Positions 12,776 to 20,834 of a stretch of 23,962 bases of DNA are shown piece by piece; the stretch's first letter is position 1; every line of letters begins with the position of its first letter. The notes under the pieces are model-generated. The model was not told the origin of the DNA. It made no database searches and saw nothing but the letters and a program-made list of their open reading frames with translations. The stretch covers positions 1 to 23,962 of the forward strand of contig JAZRQR010000080.1 in NCBI GenBank assembly GCA_045650025.1, written 5' to 3'. A program made the translations under genes and the position numbers. This stretch comes from SVQP01 sp045650025 (GTDB lineage Bacteria > Bacillota > Clostridia > Oscillospirales > CAG-272).

Positions 12776-15109
12776 GTGAAACGATTTTGGAGGATCACGG
12801 CGTGCTTGCTGGCTGCCGCGCTGACGCTGGGCGCGGTTGCGGCGTACGTGGCGCTGCGCCCCTATGCGGACAGCCGCGTGGATGATGCGCTTTTGCAGAT
12901 CGCGCGCTCGGGTGGCACGTCGCGTTTGTATGCCTACGATTTTACCGACCGCGCGGCAAGAGAGGGAAAGGCTTACGAGCTGGGCGCTTTGTGCGGCGGT
13001 GGCACGCTTTACGAATATGCGCCCATAGAAAGCATTCCGCGTGCCATGATCGATGCCTTTGTTGCCATTGAGGACAAGCGCTTCTGGGAGCACCATGGCG
13101 TGGATTTTCTGCGCACGGGTGAGGCGGCGCTGGCGTATCTGAAAAAGCACGTGACGGGGCAGGGAGGCAAATCGTTCGGCGCCTCCACCATTACGCAGCA
13201 GCTGGTCAAAAACCTGACGGGAGACGATCGCGTGAGCATTGACCGCAAGCTGACCGAGATGTTTTGCGCCTTGGATCTGGAGACGCGCGCGGGCAAGCGC
13301 GAAATACTGGAAATGTACCTCAACGTCATCAATTTTGCGGACGGCTGCCGTGGCGTGGGCGCTGCCGCGCAATATTATTTCGGCAAATCGGTCTCCGAGC
13401 TGACGGCGGGCGAGTGCGCATCGATTGCCGCCATTACCAACAACCCTGCGCGCTACAATCCCTTGACCCATCCCGAGCAAAACGAGCAGCGCAGGCAGCT
13501 GATTTTGAGCTGCATGCTGGAGCAGGGGTATATGGACGAGGACGCATACGCGCTCGCCGCGCAGCCGCTGACCTTTTGCAACAAGGCGAGGCATACGGGG
13601 CGCGTTGCGTCCTGGTATGAGGACATGGTGGTGGAGGACGTGGTGCGCGATCTTTGCGCAAAATACGGCTACAGCCGCGCCGCGGCAAGCGCCTTGGTGT
13701 ACAACGGCGGCTTGCGTATCTATACCGCCATGGACGAGCGCGTGCAGCATGTCGTGGAGCAATATTTTTCCGAAACGAAGATCTTTGCCGCCGACGAGCG
13801 CGCGTGCATGATCATCATGGATCCGGCTACGGGTGACGTGCTTGGCGTGGCGGGCGCGTGGGGCAAAAAGCGCGCCAACCGCGTGCAGAATTACGCCACC
13901 GATGTGTGCGTGCAGCCCGGCTCCGCCATCAAGCCGCTCTCGGTCTACGCGCCCGCCCTGGAGCGCGGCTTGCTCCATTGGGGCAGCGTGTACGACGACG
14001 TGCCCGTGCGCTTTGAAGGGGAGAAGCCCTGGCCTCGCAACGCGCATTTTGCCTATCACGGGCTGACCGACGTGGCAACTGCGGTGGCGGATTCAGTCAA
14101 TACCGTGGCAGTTCAGGTGCTGGAGCAGGTGGGCAGGGGCAATTCCTTGGCGTTTTTGTGCGAGCAGCTGGGCATGACCTCACTTAGCGCGCACGACGAC
14201 ACACAGGCAGGTCTTGCGTTGGGACAGCTGGAGCGCGGCGTGACTTTGCGCGAGCTGACCGATGCGTACACCGTATTTTTCGGGGGCGCATACAAGACCT
14301 CGCGCTCCTATTATCACGTCACCAACGCCGAGGGCGAGCTGCTCCTTTCCAACACGGTCAAGGCGCGCGAGGTGCTGCGCCCCGAGAACGCTGCCATTAT
14401 GACAAAGCTTTTGCAGGGTGTGGTGCTAGAGGGCACCGCGAAGCGCAAGATATGTCTTGCGGATCGTGTAGAGGTTGCCGGCAAAACGGGCACCACGCAG
14501 CGCGGTGTGGATCGCTTATTCGTGGGCTATACCCCTGCGGTACTGGGCGGCGTGTGGACGGGCTTTGACTATCCCGCCGGGCACGAGGGCATTGCGGATA
14601 ACGTCAGCATTGCGGTGTGGGATGCGGTCATGACGCGCCTGTATGATGCGGGTGTTTTTGATGAAGCTGCCACCGAATTTGCCTTGCCCACTACCGTGCA
14701 CCGCATGGCGTACTGTGCCGATTCGGGATGTCTGCCCGGCTATGCCTGCACGTGTGATCTGCGCGGCACGCGCGAAAGAGTGGGCTATTTTACGCTTGAC
14801 AACGCACCCGACTTTGCCTGTCACGCGCACGTGCTGGTGCCGTATGACACGCTGTTTGGCGGTATAGCGTGCGCGGATTGCCCGCCCGAGGTGGTGCGTG
14901 ACGCGGGGCTGTTGCGCGGTGCGCGAAGCTTTTTGCATGAGGTATATGTCAAAGATGCACCGTATTTTGTATGGGATATGCCACCCGGCGAGGGGGAATA
15001 CCGCGGCACTTGGTACGCCACGCCCTCCAAAACAGAGCCCTGTCCCGCACACGTGCATGACCGGTCCGAAACCGAGCCTGAAATAGAGTCCGAATCCGAG
15101 TCCTCCTGA
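12776..15109 (+). CDS. Class A penicillin-binding protein (GT51 + transpeptidase)
   Basis: This bifunctional enzyme polymerises lipid II into glycan strands and crosslinks the stem peptides at the outer face of the membrane. The 777-aa protein has a transmembrane helix (~8-28), then the GT51 domain with AIEDKRFWEHHGVDF (catalytic Glu99), KSFGASTITQQLVKN (~131) and EMYLNVINFADG (~179). The transpeptidase domain has PGSAIKPL (Ser383, Lys386), ADSVNT (~438) and AGKTGTTQ (~568). A cysteine-rich stretch (~640-710, with YCADSGC and CHAH) and an acidic Ser/Glu tail (~765-777) follow; both are common in clostridial PBPs. The frame is open upstream, but GTG 12776 after AGAGGG gives the normal short cytosolic tail. 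It is divergent from the BofC-C-like gene. Confidence 0.93.
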   Translation: MKRFWRITACLLAAALTLGAVAAYVALRPYADSRVDDALLQIARSGGTSRLYAYDFTDRAAREGKAYELGALCGGGTLYEYAPIESIPRAMIDAFVAIEDKRFWEHHGVDFLRTGEAALAYLKKHVTGQGGKSFGASTITQQLVKNLTGDDRVSIDRKLTEMFCALDLETRAGKREILEMYLNVINFADGCRGVGAAAQYYFGKSVSELTAGECASIAAITNNPARYNPLTHPEQNEQRRQLILSCMLEQGYMDEDAYALAAQPLTFCNKARHTGRVASWYEDMVVEDVVRDLCAKYGYSRAAASALVYNGGLRIYTAMDERVQHVVEQYFSETKIFAADERACMIIMDPATGDVLGVAGAWGKKRANRVQNYATDVCVQPGSAIKPLSVYAPALERGLLHWGSVYDDVPVRFEGEKPWPRNAHFAYHGLTDVATAVADSVNTVAVQVLEQVGRGNSLAFLCEQLGMTSLSAHDDTQAGLALGQLERGVTLRELTDAYTVFFGGAYKTSRSYYHVTNAEGELLLSNTVKAREVLRPENAAIMTKLLQGVVLEGTAKRKICLADRVEVAGKTGTTQRGVDRLFVGYTPAVLGGVWTGFDYPAGHEGIADNVSIAVWDAVMTRLYDAGVFDEAATEFALPTTVHRMAYCADSGCLPGYACTCDLRGTRERVGYFTLDNAPDFACHAHVLVPYDTLFGGIACADCPPEVVRDAGLLRGARSFLHEVYVKDAPYFVWDMPPGEGEYRGTWYATPSKTEPCPAHVHDRSETEPEIESESESS

Positions 15110-15113
15110 TAGC

Positions 15114-15153
15114 GCGCCCAAGGTCTAAATCCGACCCTGGGCGCATATCCTTT
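15114..15153 (+). terminator. Terminator after the PBP gene
   Basis: GCGCCCA-A-GGTC (15114-15125) pairs with GACC-C-TGGGCGC (15133-15144) with one mismatch. Only a weak T-run follows (ATATCCTTT), so some read-through into the TspO-like gene is likely. Confidence 0.6.
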
Positions 15154-15161
15154 ACGGGGTG

Positions 15162-15656
15162 ATGAACGTGAGTGGAAAATCGAATAACAGCACGCTGAGC
15201 TGCGCCTTGGCGGTGGGTGGTATTGTGGCGCTTGGCGGCATTTGCGTGCGGCTTTGGTGGGGAAGTCCCAATCCGGCGCTGACGCAGCTGGGCATACGGA
15301 ACTTGGTGCCGCCCGTGTGGCTGATGGGGCTTTTGTGGACGCTTTGGTATTTCGCGCTGGGGGCTGCTCTTGGCGCGGTACTGCGTGCGCACGGCAGAAG
15401 CAGCGTTGCCGCCTGGCGCGGCGCGTTTTTCCTTTTGCTGATGCTTGGCGTGGGATCCTTGTGGTATCCCGTGTACTTTGTACGCTGCAATGCGCTGCTT
15501 GCGCTGGGCGTGATTGTGGCGTGCATTGCGTGCGCCGTGCTGTGCGCTGTGAGCTGGCAGGGAAGTGCGGCGTCTGCCGCGGCGGTCGTATGGCTGCACG
15601 TGCTTTGGCTGCTCTACATGCTGATTTTGCAGCTGATCTGCATCTTGGGTGTGTAA
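15162..15656 (+). CDS. TspO/MBR-family membrane protein
   Basis: The 164-aa very hydrophobic protein has five likely membrane helices. It also shows the family's landmarks: PPVWLMGLLWTLWYFALGAAL (~residues 49-69), the LWYPVYF segment after the third helix, and Trp-rich ends. TspO proteins bind tetrapyrroles and other ligands, and are implicated in porphyrin handling and stress responses; the role in anaerobic Clostridia is unclear. The start is ambiguous: GTG 15159, ATG 15162 and GTG 15168 all lie around the GGGGTGAT that should act as Shine-Dalgarno, so GTG 15168 is a real alternative to the ATG used here. It follows the PBP gene by 52 bases with a weak terminator between. A strong promoter for the next gene begins just after its stop. 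Confidence 0.75.
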   Translation: MNVSGKSNNSTLSCALAVGGIVALGGICVRLWWGSPNPALTQLGIRNLVPPVWLMGLLWTLWYFALGAALGAVLRAHGRSSVAAWRGAFFLLLMLGVGSLWYPVYFVRCNALLALGVIVACIACAVLCAVSWQGSAASAAAVVWLHVLWLLYMLILQLICILGV

Positions 15657-15673
15657 TTTGTGCAAAAAAACAG

Positions 15674-15702
15674 TTGACAAACGTGGATTTATGCAGTATA
15701 AT
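15674..15702 (+). promoter_or_regulatory. Consensus sigma-A promoter of the DUF4430 lipoprotein
   Basis: TTGACA (15674-15679), 17 bases, then TATAAT (15697-15702): a perfect consensus. AAAGGAGA follows at 15724 and the ATG at 15739. This predicts strong constitutive expression. Confidence 0.9.
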
Positions 15703-15738
15703 AAACATGTATTTAAAAAATGCAAAGGAGATATTGCA

Positions 15739-16173
15739 ATGAAACTTTACAGAGTATTGGCACTGGTACTGGCTATTCTGATGATCGGCTGCGTCATGGT
15801 TGCTTGTGACGAAAAGGAGCCCGAGGCTGTTAAGACCAACGTGAACGTCAAGTTTACCATTAAGGCAGGCACGGATAAGGATAGTGATATTCTGGCTCAG
15901 GACGCTGAGTACGTTTACACCTACGACAAGGTTGGCGACAAGGAGCCTACCGTTACTGAGGTTCTGATCGACGTTTGCGAGTTCTACGAGCTGACCATTG
16001 AGTTCCAGGATGATTCTCAGCAGGTTGTTACCAAGATCGGCAGCAAGACCGCAGGCAAGGGCGAGTTCTGGACCTACGCGCTCAACGGCGAGAACAATCT
16101 GGATAACCCCATGTACGTACAGACCGTAAAGAGCGGCGACATCATTGTTGTATATCTGGATTCCATCAACTGA
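15739..16173 (+). CDS. Lipoprotein with DUF4430 (transcobalamin C-terminal-like) domain
   Basis: The 144-aa protein starts with a lipoprotein signal (MKLYRVLALVLAILMIGCVM) and a lipobox ending in VAC (Cys23), so the mature domain should be tethered outside the cell. The domain has the DUF4430 outline: an N-terminal strand 'NVNVKFTIKAG', a helix after 'PTVTEVLIDVCEFYEL', an 'IGSKTAGKGEFWTYALNGE' core and the closing 'VKSGDIIVVYLDS'. In other proteins this fold caps cobalamin-binding domains or stands alone as a surface module, so a ligand role is possible but not shown. The gene has its own perfect promoter, a strong ribosome site and a terminator, and uses a narrow codon set (GAG, AAG, GTT, ACC), suggesting high expression. 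The frame extends upstream, but the promoter fixes the start at 15739. Confidence 0.78.
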   Translation: MKLYRVLALVLAILMIGCVMVACDEKEPEAVKTNVNVKFTIKAGTDKDSDILAQDAEYVYTYDKVGDKEPTVTEVLIDVCEFYELTIEFQDDSQQVVTKIGSKTAGKGEFWTYALNGENNLDNPMYVQTVKSGDIIVVYLDSIN

Positions 16174-16185
16174 TTTGCATAACAT

Positions 16186-16217
16186 AAAAGCGCAGCCGTC
16201 AAGGCTGCGCTTTTTTT
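16186..16217. terminator. Bidirectional terminator
   Basis: AGCGCAGCC (16189-16197) and GGCTGCGCT (16203-16211) form a perfect 9-bp stem. Seven T follow on the plus strand (16211-16217) and AAAA (16186-16189) gives a T-run on the minus strand. It serves the lipoprotein gene and mnmA, which converge here. Confidence 0.92.
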
Positions 16218-16224
16218 ATGCATT

Positions 16225-17310
16225 TTATCGGATAATACCGCCACCGATGACGGTATCGCCATCGTAAATGACCACCGATTGCCCGGGCGCGACGGCGCGC
16301 TGCGGCGCATCAAATTCCACGTGCAGGGAATCCTTGCCCGTTTGCGTTACGGTTGCCGCGGCAGCGGCGTGCGCATAGCGGATCTTGACCTGGGCGCGGA
16401 TGGGCGCGTCCAGCGATTCCACGGCGATCAGATTGATGCGGTCGGCATCCAGGTGAGTGGTGAAAAGTGCTTCGTTTTTGCAAAGCGTGACCGTGTTGTC
16501 GGCAGCGTTCTTGCTCTTGACGTACATGGGCTCTCCCAGGGCAATGCCAAGCCCCTTGCGTTGTCCGACCGTATAGCGGATGATGCCTGCGTGCTGTCCA
16601 AGCACTCTGCCGTCCTCATCCACAAAATTGCCGCGGGGGTAGGTTGCCCCCGTTTTTTGTGTAATAAACGCGGCGTAGTCACCGTCGGGCACAAAGCAAA
16701 TGTCCTGGCTGTCGCTCTTGTGTGCGTTGCAAAGCCCGTGCCGCTCGGCAATCTCTCTTGCCTGGGCTTTTGTCATGCCGCCAAGCGGGAAGAGCGTGTG
16801 CGCAAGCTGATCCTGGGTCAGCTGCCAGAGAAAATAGGTCTGGTCCTTGGTTGGGTCAGCCGCTTTTTTGAGCAGATATCTGCCGTTTTCGGCTTGTTCT
16901 ATGCGTGCGTAATGCCCGGTTGCGATCTTGTCAAAGCCCATTGCGGTGGCGGATTCCAGCAGCGCCCCGAATTTCAGGCAGCGGTTGCAGACCGTGCAAG
17001 GGTTGGGCGTGCGGCAGCTTTGGTATTCCTCAATAAAGTCACGAATGACCGTCTGGTCAAAGCGCGTGCCATAGTCCAGCACGGTGTGCGCAATGCCTAG
17101 ATGGTCGCAGACCGTGCGTGCGTCCAGCACGTCCTTGTCCGAGCCGCAAACGCGACCGCCCACCTGCGCGGGATCGGGGCGCCACAGTTTCATGGTGCAG
17201 CCTGCGGCATCCATGCCTGCCTCTATGCAAAGCAGGGCAGTCACCGCGCTGTCCACGCCGCCGCTCATGGCAACGCAGACCTTTTGTTTTTGTGTGTTTA
17301 TATGATTCAT
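16225..17310 (-). CDS. mnmA: tRNA-specific 2-thiouridylase MnmA
   Basis: MnmA installs the 2-thio group on wobble uridine 34 of tRNA(Lys), tRNA(Glu) and tRNA(Gln), using ATP to activate the base and a persulfide from a cysteine desulfurase. The 361-aa length is typical. The PP-loop SGGVDS lies at ~16-21, the nucleophile is in TPNPCTVCNRCLKFG (Cys108 by position), the second cysteine is in SDSQDICF (Cys205), and a C-terminal beta-barrel follows with YTVGQRKGLG and APGQSVVIYDGDTVIGGGII. ATG 17310 has AAGGA upstream. It follows trmL on the same strand with a palindromic repeat element in the 94-base gap; no separate promoter is evident, so the two wobble-modification enzymes are probably co-transcribed. 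Confidence 0.97.
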   Translation of the reverse strand: MNHINTQKQKVCVAMSGGVDSAVTALLCIEAGMDAAGCTMKLWRPDPAQVGGRVCGSDKDVLDARTVCDHLGIAHTVLDYGTRFDQTVIRDFIEEYQSCRTPNPCTVCNRCLKFGALLESATAMGFDKIATGHYARIEQAENGRYLLKKAADPTKDQTYFLWQLTQDQLAHTLFPLGGMTKAQAREIAERHGLCNAHKSDSQDICFVPDGDYAAFITQKTGATYPRGNFVDEDGRVLGQHAGIIRYTVGQRKGLGIALGEPMYVKSKNAADNTVTLCKNEALFTTHLDADRINLIAVESLDAPIRAQVKIRYAHAAAAATVTQTGKDSLHVEFDAPQRAVAPGQSVVIYDGDTVIGGGIIR

Positions 17311-17324
17311 ATCAATCCTTTTTA

Positions 17325-17399
17325 CGTAGGGGCGACTTGCGAATCGCCCGCGAATTAAAAACGAGTAAATGTACGGGCGTTTTGCGAATCGCCCCTACG
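17325..17399. repeat. GTAGGGGCGA-family repeat pair between trmL and mnmA
   Basis: The left unit 17325-17350 (CGTAGGGGCGA, tip CTTGCGAA, TCGCCCG) and the right unit 17371-17399 (GTACGGGCG, tip TTTTGCGAA, TCGCCCCTACG) frame a 20-base AT-rich centre. The outer boxes CGTAGGGGCGA and TCGCCCCTACG are exact inverse copies. The element ends 5 bases from the trmL stop and sits in the presumed trmL-mnmA transcript. Confidence 0.85.
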
Positions 17400-17404
17400 A
17401 CTTG

Positions 17405-17917
17405 TTAAAATTGGTGGTCTCCCCACGTGAATTGCGTCAGCTCGCCCTCGGTCTGCAGCTGCGCAAAATCATCTTGGCGCAGCACCTCGTACACCGCAAT
17501 GGCAACCGAGTTGGAAAGGTTGAGCGAGCGCAGCGTCTGGCGCATGGGAATGCGCACGCAATCGTCGGGGTGCGCGGCAAGCAGCTCCTCGGGCAGTCCC
17601 TTGGTCTCCTTGCCGAACATCAGATATACGTCATCGGGGTACTCGACCTCGGCGTAATTGTATTTCGCCTTGGTGGAGAAATAGTACACCTTGGCATCCG
17701 GGTGCTTGGCGTAAAAATCGTCCAGCCCGTCGTAGTAGGTAATGTCCAGCTTGTCCCAGTAATCCAGTCCCGCGCGCTTGAGGTGCTTGTCGGTCACGGT
17801 AAAGCCCATGGGGCGAATGAGGTGCAGCGACGCACCCGTTGCTGCGCAGGTGCGCGCAATGTTGCCCGTATTCTGCGGGATCTCGGGCTGATGGAGAACG
17901 ATGTGTATATGCTTCAT
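17405..17917 (-). CDS. trmL: tRNA (cytidine(34)-2'-O)-methyltransferase TrmL
   Basis: TrmL is a SPOUT-class enzyme that transfers a methyl group from SAM to the 2'-O of wobble base 34 in tRNA(Leu) isoacceptors. The 170-aa protein shows the family start HIVLHQPEIPQNTGNIARTC, then HLIRPMGF (~40), and the trefoil-knot SAM site: MFGKETKGLPEELL (~105) and RIPMRQTLRSLNLSNSVAIA (~128). The frame extends upstream, but ATG 17917 gives the conserved N-terminus, has AAAGGA about 10 bases ahead and lies 32 bases downstream of a near-consensus -10 box. Spacing and direction suggest an operon with mnmA, which also modifies position 34. Symbol by similarity; related SpoU-type methyltransferases are less likely given the short length. 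Confidence 0.93.
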   Translation of the reverse strand: MKHIHIVLHQPEIPQNTGNIARTCAATGASLHLIRPMGFTVTDKHLKRAGLDYWDKLDITYYDGLDDFYAKHPDAKVYYFSTKAKYNYAEVEYPDDVYLMFGKETKGLPEELLAAHPDDCVRIPMRQTLRSLNLSNSVAIAVYEVLRQDDFAQLQTEGELTQFTWGDHQF

Positions 17918-17948
17918 AATAGGGAAATCCTTTCGTGGTCTTGCCATT

Positions 17949-17977
17949 ATTATAGCGATTTTGGGGCATTTTTTCAA
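17949..17977 (-). promoter_or_regulatory. Promoter of trmL-mnmA
   Basis: On the reverse strand TTGAAA (17977-17972) and TATAAT (17954-17949) are 17 bases apart; the trmL ATG follows at 17917. Confidence 0.78.
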
Positions 17978-18019
17978 GTATTCTTTGAAAATTTACAAAT
18001 ATTTTATCCTTTACAGTAT

Positions 18020-18048
18020 TTTATGGTATATAATAAGGGGAATATAAT
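18020..18048 (+). promoter_or_regulatory. Possible secA promoter
   Basis: A perfect TATAAT at 18043-18048 has TTTATG (18020-18025) 17 bases upstream as a weak -35. A second TATAAT at 18029-18034 is an alternative. CGGAGGA and the secA ATG at 18078 follow. Confidence 0.4.
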
Positions 18049-18077
18049 GCGATAATATGTGTTTCGGAGGAATATAT

Positions 18078-20825
18078 ATGAGTCTTATTACCAAAATTTT
18101 CGGCACCTACAGTGACCGACAGTTAAAGCAGATCCGCAAAATTGCCGATCATATTGAATCCCTGGCTCCCAAGTACGCCGCTATGAGCGACGAGGAGCTG
18201 CGCGGCACGACCGCGATTCTCAAGAGCAGACTGGCAGCAGGCGAGACGCTGGACGACATTCTGCCCGATGCATTTGCGGCGATCCGTGAGGCGGATGACC
18301 GCGTGCTTGGCAAGCGCCCCTTCTACGTGCAGCTGCTGGGCGGTATTGTACTGCATCAGGGGAGAATTGCAGAAATGAAAACGGGTGAAGGTAAGACCCT
18401 TGTGGCAACCATGCCTGCATATCTCAACGCGCCCCACGGTAAGGGCGTGCATATCGTCACGGACAACGACTACCTGGCGCGCTACGGCTGTGAGGAAATG
18501 AGCCGCGTTTACGGCTTTATGGGTCTTTCGACCGGTCTTGTCGTGCACGGCAGAACCAACGTCGAGAAGAGAGAGGCATACGCTGCGGACATTACCTACG
18601 GTACCAACAACGAATACGGCTTTGACTACCTGCGTGACAACATGGTGGTCTATAAGGAAAACATGGTACAGCGCGGTCACGCCTTTGCCATTGTGGACGA
18701 GGTGGACTCGATCCTGATCGACGAGGCGCGTACCCCTCTGATCATTTCGGGCGCGGGCGACAAGCCTACCGATCTGTACGAAAAGGCTGACTCCTTTGTC
18801 AGAACGCTTTCCAAGCACGTGGTCAAGGAGCTGGACAGCAAGGAGCAGCATGACGATATTGAAGCGGACTATATTGTAGACGAAAAGGCAAATAACGCCA
18901 TCCTGACCCCCAGAGGTGCCAAGAAGGCAGAGAGATTCTTTGGTCTTGCCAACTATTCCGACCAGGAAAACGCAACCGTTGCGCACCACATCAATCAAGC
19001 GATCCGCGCACACGGCTGCATGCACCGTGACCAGGACTACATTGTCAACGACAAGGGCGTTATCATCGTAGACGCATTCACCGGTCGACTGATGTACGGC
19101 AGACGCTACTCGGACGGCTTGCACCAGGCAATTGAGGCAAAAGAGGGCGTTGTCATTGAAAAGGAAAACAAGACGCTGGCAACCATCACCTTCCAGAACT
19201 ACTTCCGTATGTACGGTAAGCTCTCGGGCATGACGGGTACGGCGCTGACCGAGGAAGAGGAATTCAGAGAGATCTACGCGCTGGACGTCATCGAGATTCC
19301 CACCAATATGCCCATGATCCGCGAGGACCACAGCGATGCGGTCTACAAGAACACGGAGGGCAAGTATAAGGCAATTATCAACCAGATCAAGGAGTGCTAC
19401 GAGAAGGGTCAGCCCGTGCTTGTGGGTACTGTATCGGTTGAGAAATCCGAGCTGCTCTCGGCAAGACTCAAGAAGGAAAAGATCCCGCACCACGTGCTCA
19501 ACGCAAAGTATCACGATAAGGAAGCCGAGATCGTGGCGCAGGCAGGTAAGTACCGCGCGGTCACCATCTCCACCAACATGGCGGGCCGTGGTACCGATAT
19601 TATGCTGGGCGGTAACCCCGAGTTTATGGCAAAGGCAGAGCTGCGCGAGCAGGGCGTGGCAGAGGAGCTGATCGCGCAGGCAAACGGCACCTCGCTGACC
19701 GAGGATCCCGCCGTACTGGGCGTCAGAGCACAGTATAACGAGCTGTACGAGCAGTTCAAGGAGCAGATCGCACCCGAGGCACAGATGGTCAAGGAGGCGG
19801 GCGGTCTTTACATCGTGGGCACTGAGCGCCACGAGAGCCGCCGAATCGACAACCAGCTGCGCGGACGTTCGGGCAGACAGGGTGACCCCGGTGAATCCCG
19901 TTTCTTCCTGTCTCTTGAGGACGATCTGATGCGTCTGTTCGGCTCGGAAAAGATCGCCGGTATGGTAGATCGCATTGGTATGACCGAGGATATGCCCATT
20001 GACGCAAAGATCCTCTCGGGCAGCATTCAGTCTGCACAGCAGAGAATTGAGGACCAGAACTTCAAGCGCAGAAAGTACGTGCTGTCTTACGACGACGTGA
20101 TGAACCAGCAGAGAAATATCATTTACAAGCAGCGCCAGGAGGTGCTGGAGGGGAATGATATCTCCAATAAGATCCTGCACATGATCGGTGAATCGATCAA
20201 GGATAACGTAGCGGCTTATACGGGCGAGGACGGTCCCGAGACCTGGAATCTGGACGGTCTGCGCAATGCGTATATGGGCTTCCTTTGCAACGAAACCGAT
20301 TTCCGGTACGATGAAAATCAACTCCACAAGCTGACCAAGAAGGATCTTGAGCAGTATCTGATGGACAAGGCTGAGGAGAAGTATAACGAGAAGGAAGAGC
20401 TGTTTGGCGAGGACAACTTCCGCGAGGTAGAGCGTGCGGTGCTTCTGCGCCACGTTGACACCGCGTGGATGGAGCATATTGACGCAATGGACGATCTCAA
20501 GGGCAGCATTGGTCTGCAGGCGTATGCGCAGAGAGATCCCATTACCGAGTACCGTATCGTGGGCGGCGATGCGTTTGACGCAATGATCGCCGAGATCCGC
20601 GAAAAGACGGTGCGCACCATTCTCTCGGTCGTGCCCAGAGCACGCGAGGAGGTACAGCGCGTGCAGGTTGCCAACCCCTTGCAGGATGGCTTTGAGGGGC
20701 AGGGCAAAAAGACCTTTAAGAAGATCAGCGTCGTGCGTCGCGAAGCACCCAAGGTAGGCAGAAACGATGCATGCCCCTGCGGCTCGGGTAAAAAGTACAA
20801 GAATTGCTGCGGCCAGGGCAAGTAA
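18078..20825 (+). CDS. secA: Preprotein translocase ATPase SecA
   Basis: SecA pushes unfolded precursor proteins through the SecYEG channel with ATP. The 915-aa protein has all domains: NBD1 with the Walker A region MKTGEGKTLVATMP (~100-113) and DEVDSILIDEARTPLIISG (~207), the preprotein-crosslinking domain to ~370, NBD2 with VGTVSVEKSELLS (~445) and TNMAGRGTDIMLGGNPEF (~497), the helical wing and scaffold, and a C-terminal metal-binding tail CPCGSGKKYKNCC (~899-911) that in other bacteria binds SecB or ribosomes. Start ATG 18078 follows CGGAGGA. Two membrane-protein genes follow on the same strand at 9 and 29 bases, a plausible operon. A very long open frame on the opposite strand is a codon-bias shadow. 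Confidence 0.98.
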   Translation: MSLITKIFGTYSDRQLKQIRKIADHIESLAPKYAAMSDEELRGTTAILKSRLAAGETLDDILPDAFAAIREADDRVLGKRPFYVQLLGGIVLHQGRIAEMKTGEGKTLVATMPAYLNAPHGKGVHIVTDNDYLARYGCEEMSRVYGFMGLSTGLVVHGRTNVEKREAYAADITYGTNNEYGFDYLRDNMVVYKENMVQRGHAFAIVDEVDSILIDEARTPLIISGAGDKPTDLYEKADSFVRTLSKHVVKELDSKEQHDDIEADYIVDEKANNAILTPRGAKKAERFFGLANYSDQENATVAHHINQAIRAHGCMHRDQDYIVNDKGVIIVDAFTGRLMYGRRYSDGLHQAIEAKEGVVIEKENKTLATITFQNYFRMYGKLSGMTGTALTEEEEFREIYALDVIEIPTNMPMIREDHSDAVYKNTEGKYKAIINQIKECYEKGQPVLVGTVSVEKSELLSARLKKEKIPHHVLNAKYHDKEAEIVAQAGKYRAVTISTNMAGRGTDIMLGGNPEFMAKAELREQGVAEELIAQANGTSLTEDPAVLGVRAQYNELYEQFKEQIAPEAQMVKEAGGLYIVGTERHESRRIDNQLRGRSGRQGDPGESRFFLSLEDDLMRLFGSEKIAGMVDRIGMTEDMPIDAKILSGSIQSAQQRIEDQNFKRRKYVLSYDDVMNQQRNIIYKQRQEVLEGNDISNKILHMIGESIKDNVAAYTGEDGPETWNLDGLRNAYMGFLCNETDFRYDENQLHKLTKKDLEQYLMDKAEEKYNEKEELFGEDNFREVERAVLLRHVDTAWMEHIDAMDDLKGSIGLQAYAQRDPITEYRIVGGDAFDAMIAEIREKTVRTILSVVPRAREEVQRVQVANPLQDGFEGQGKKTFKKISVVRREAPKVGRNDACPCGSGKKYKNCCGQGK

Positions 20826-20834
20826 GAGGCTGCC

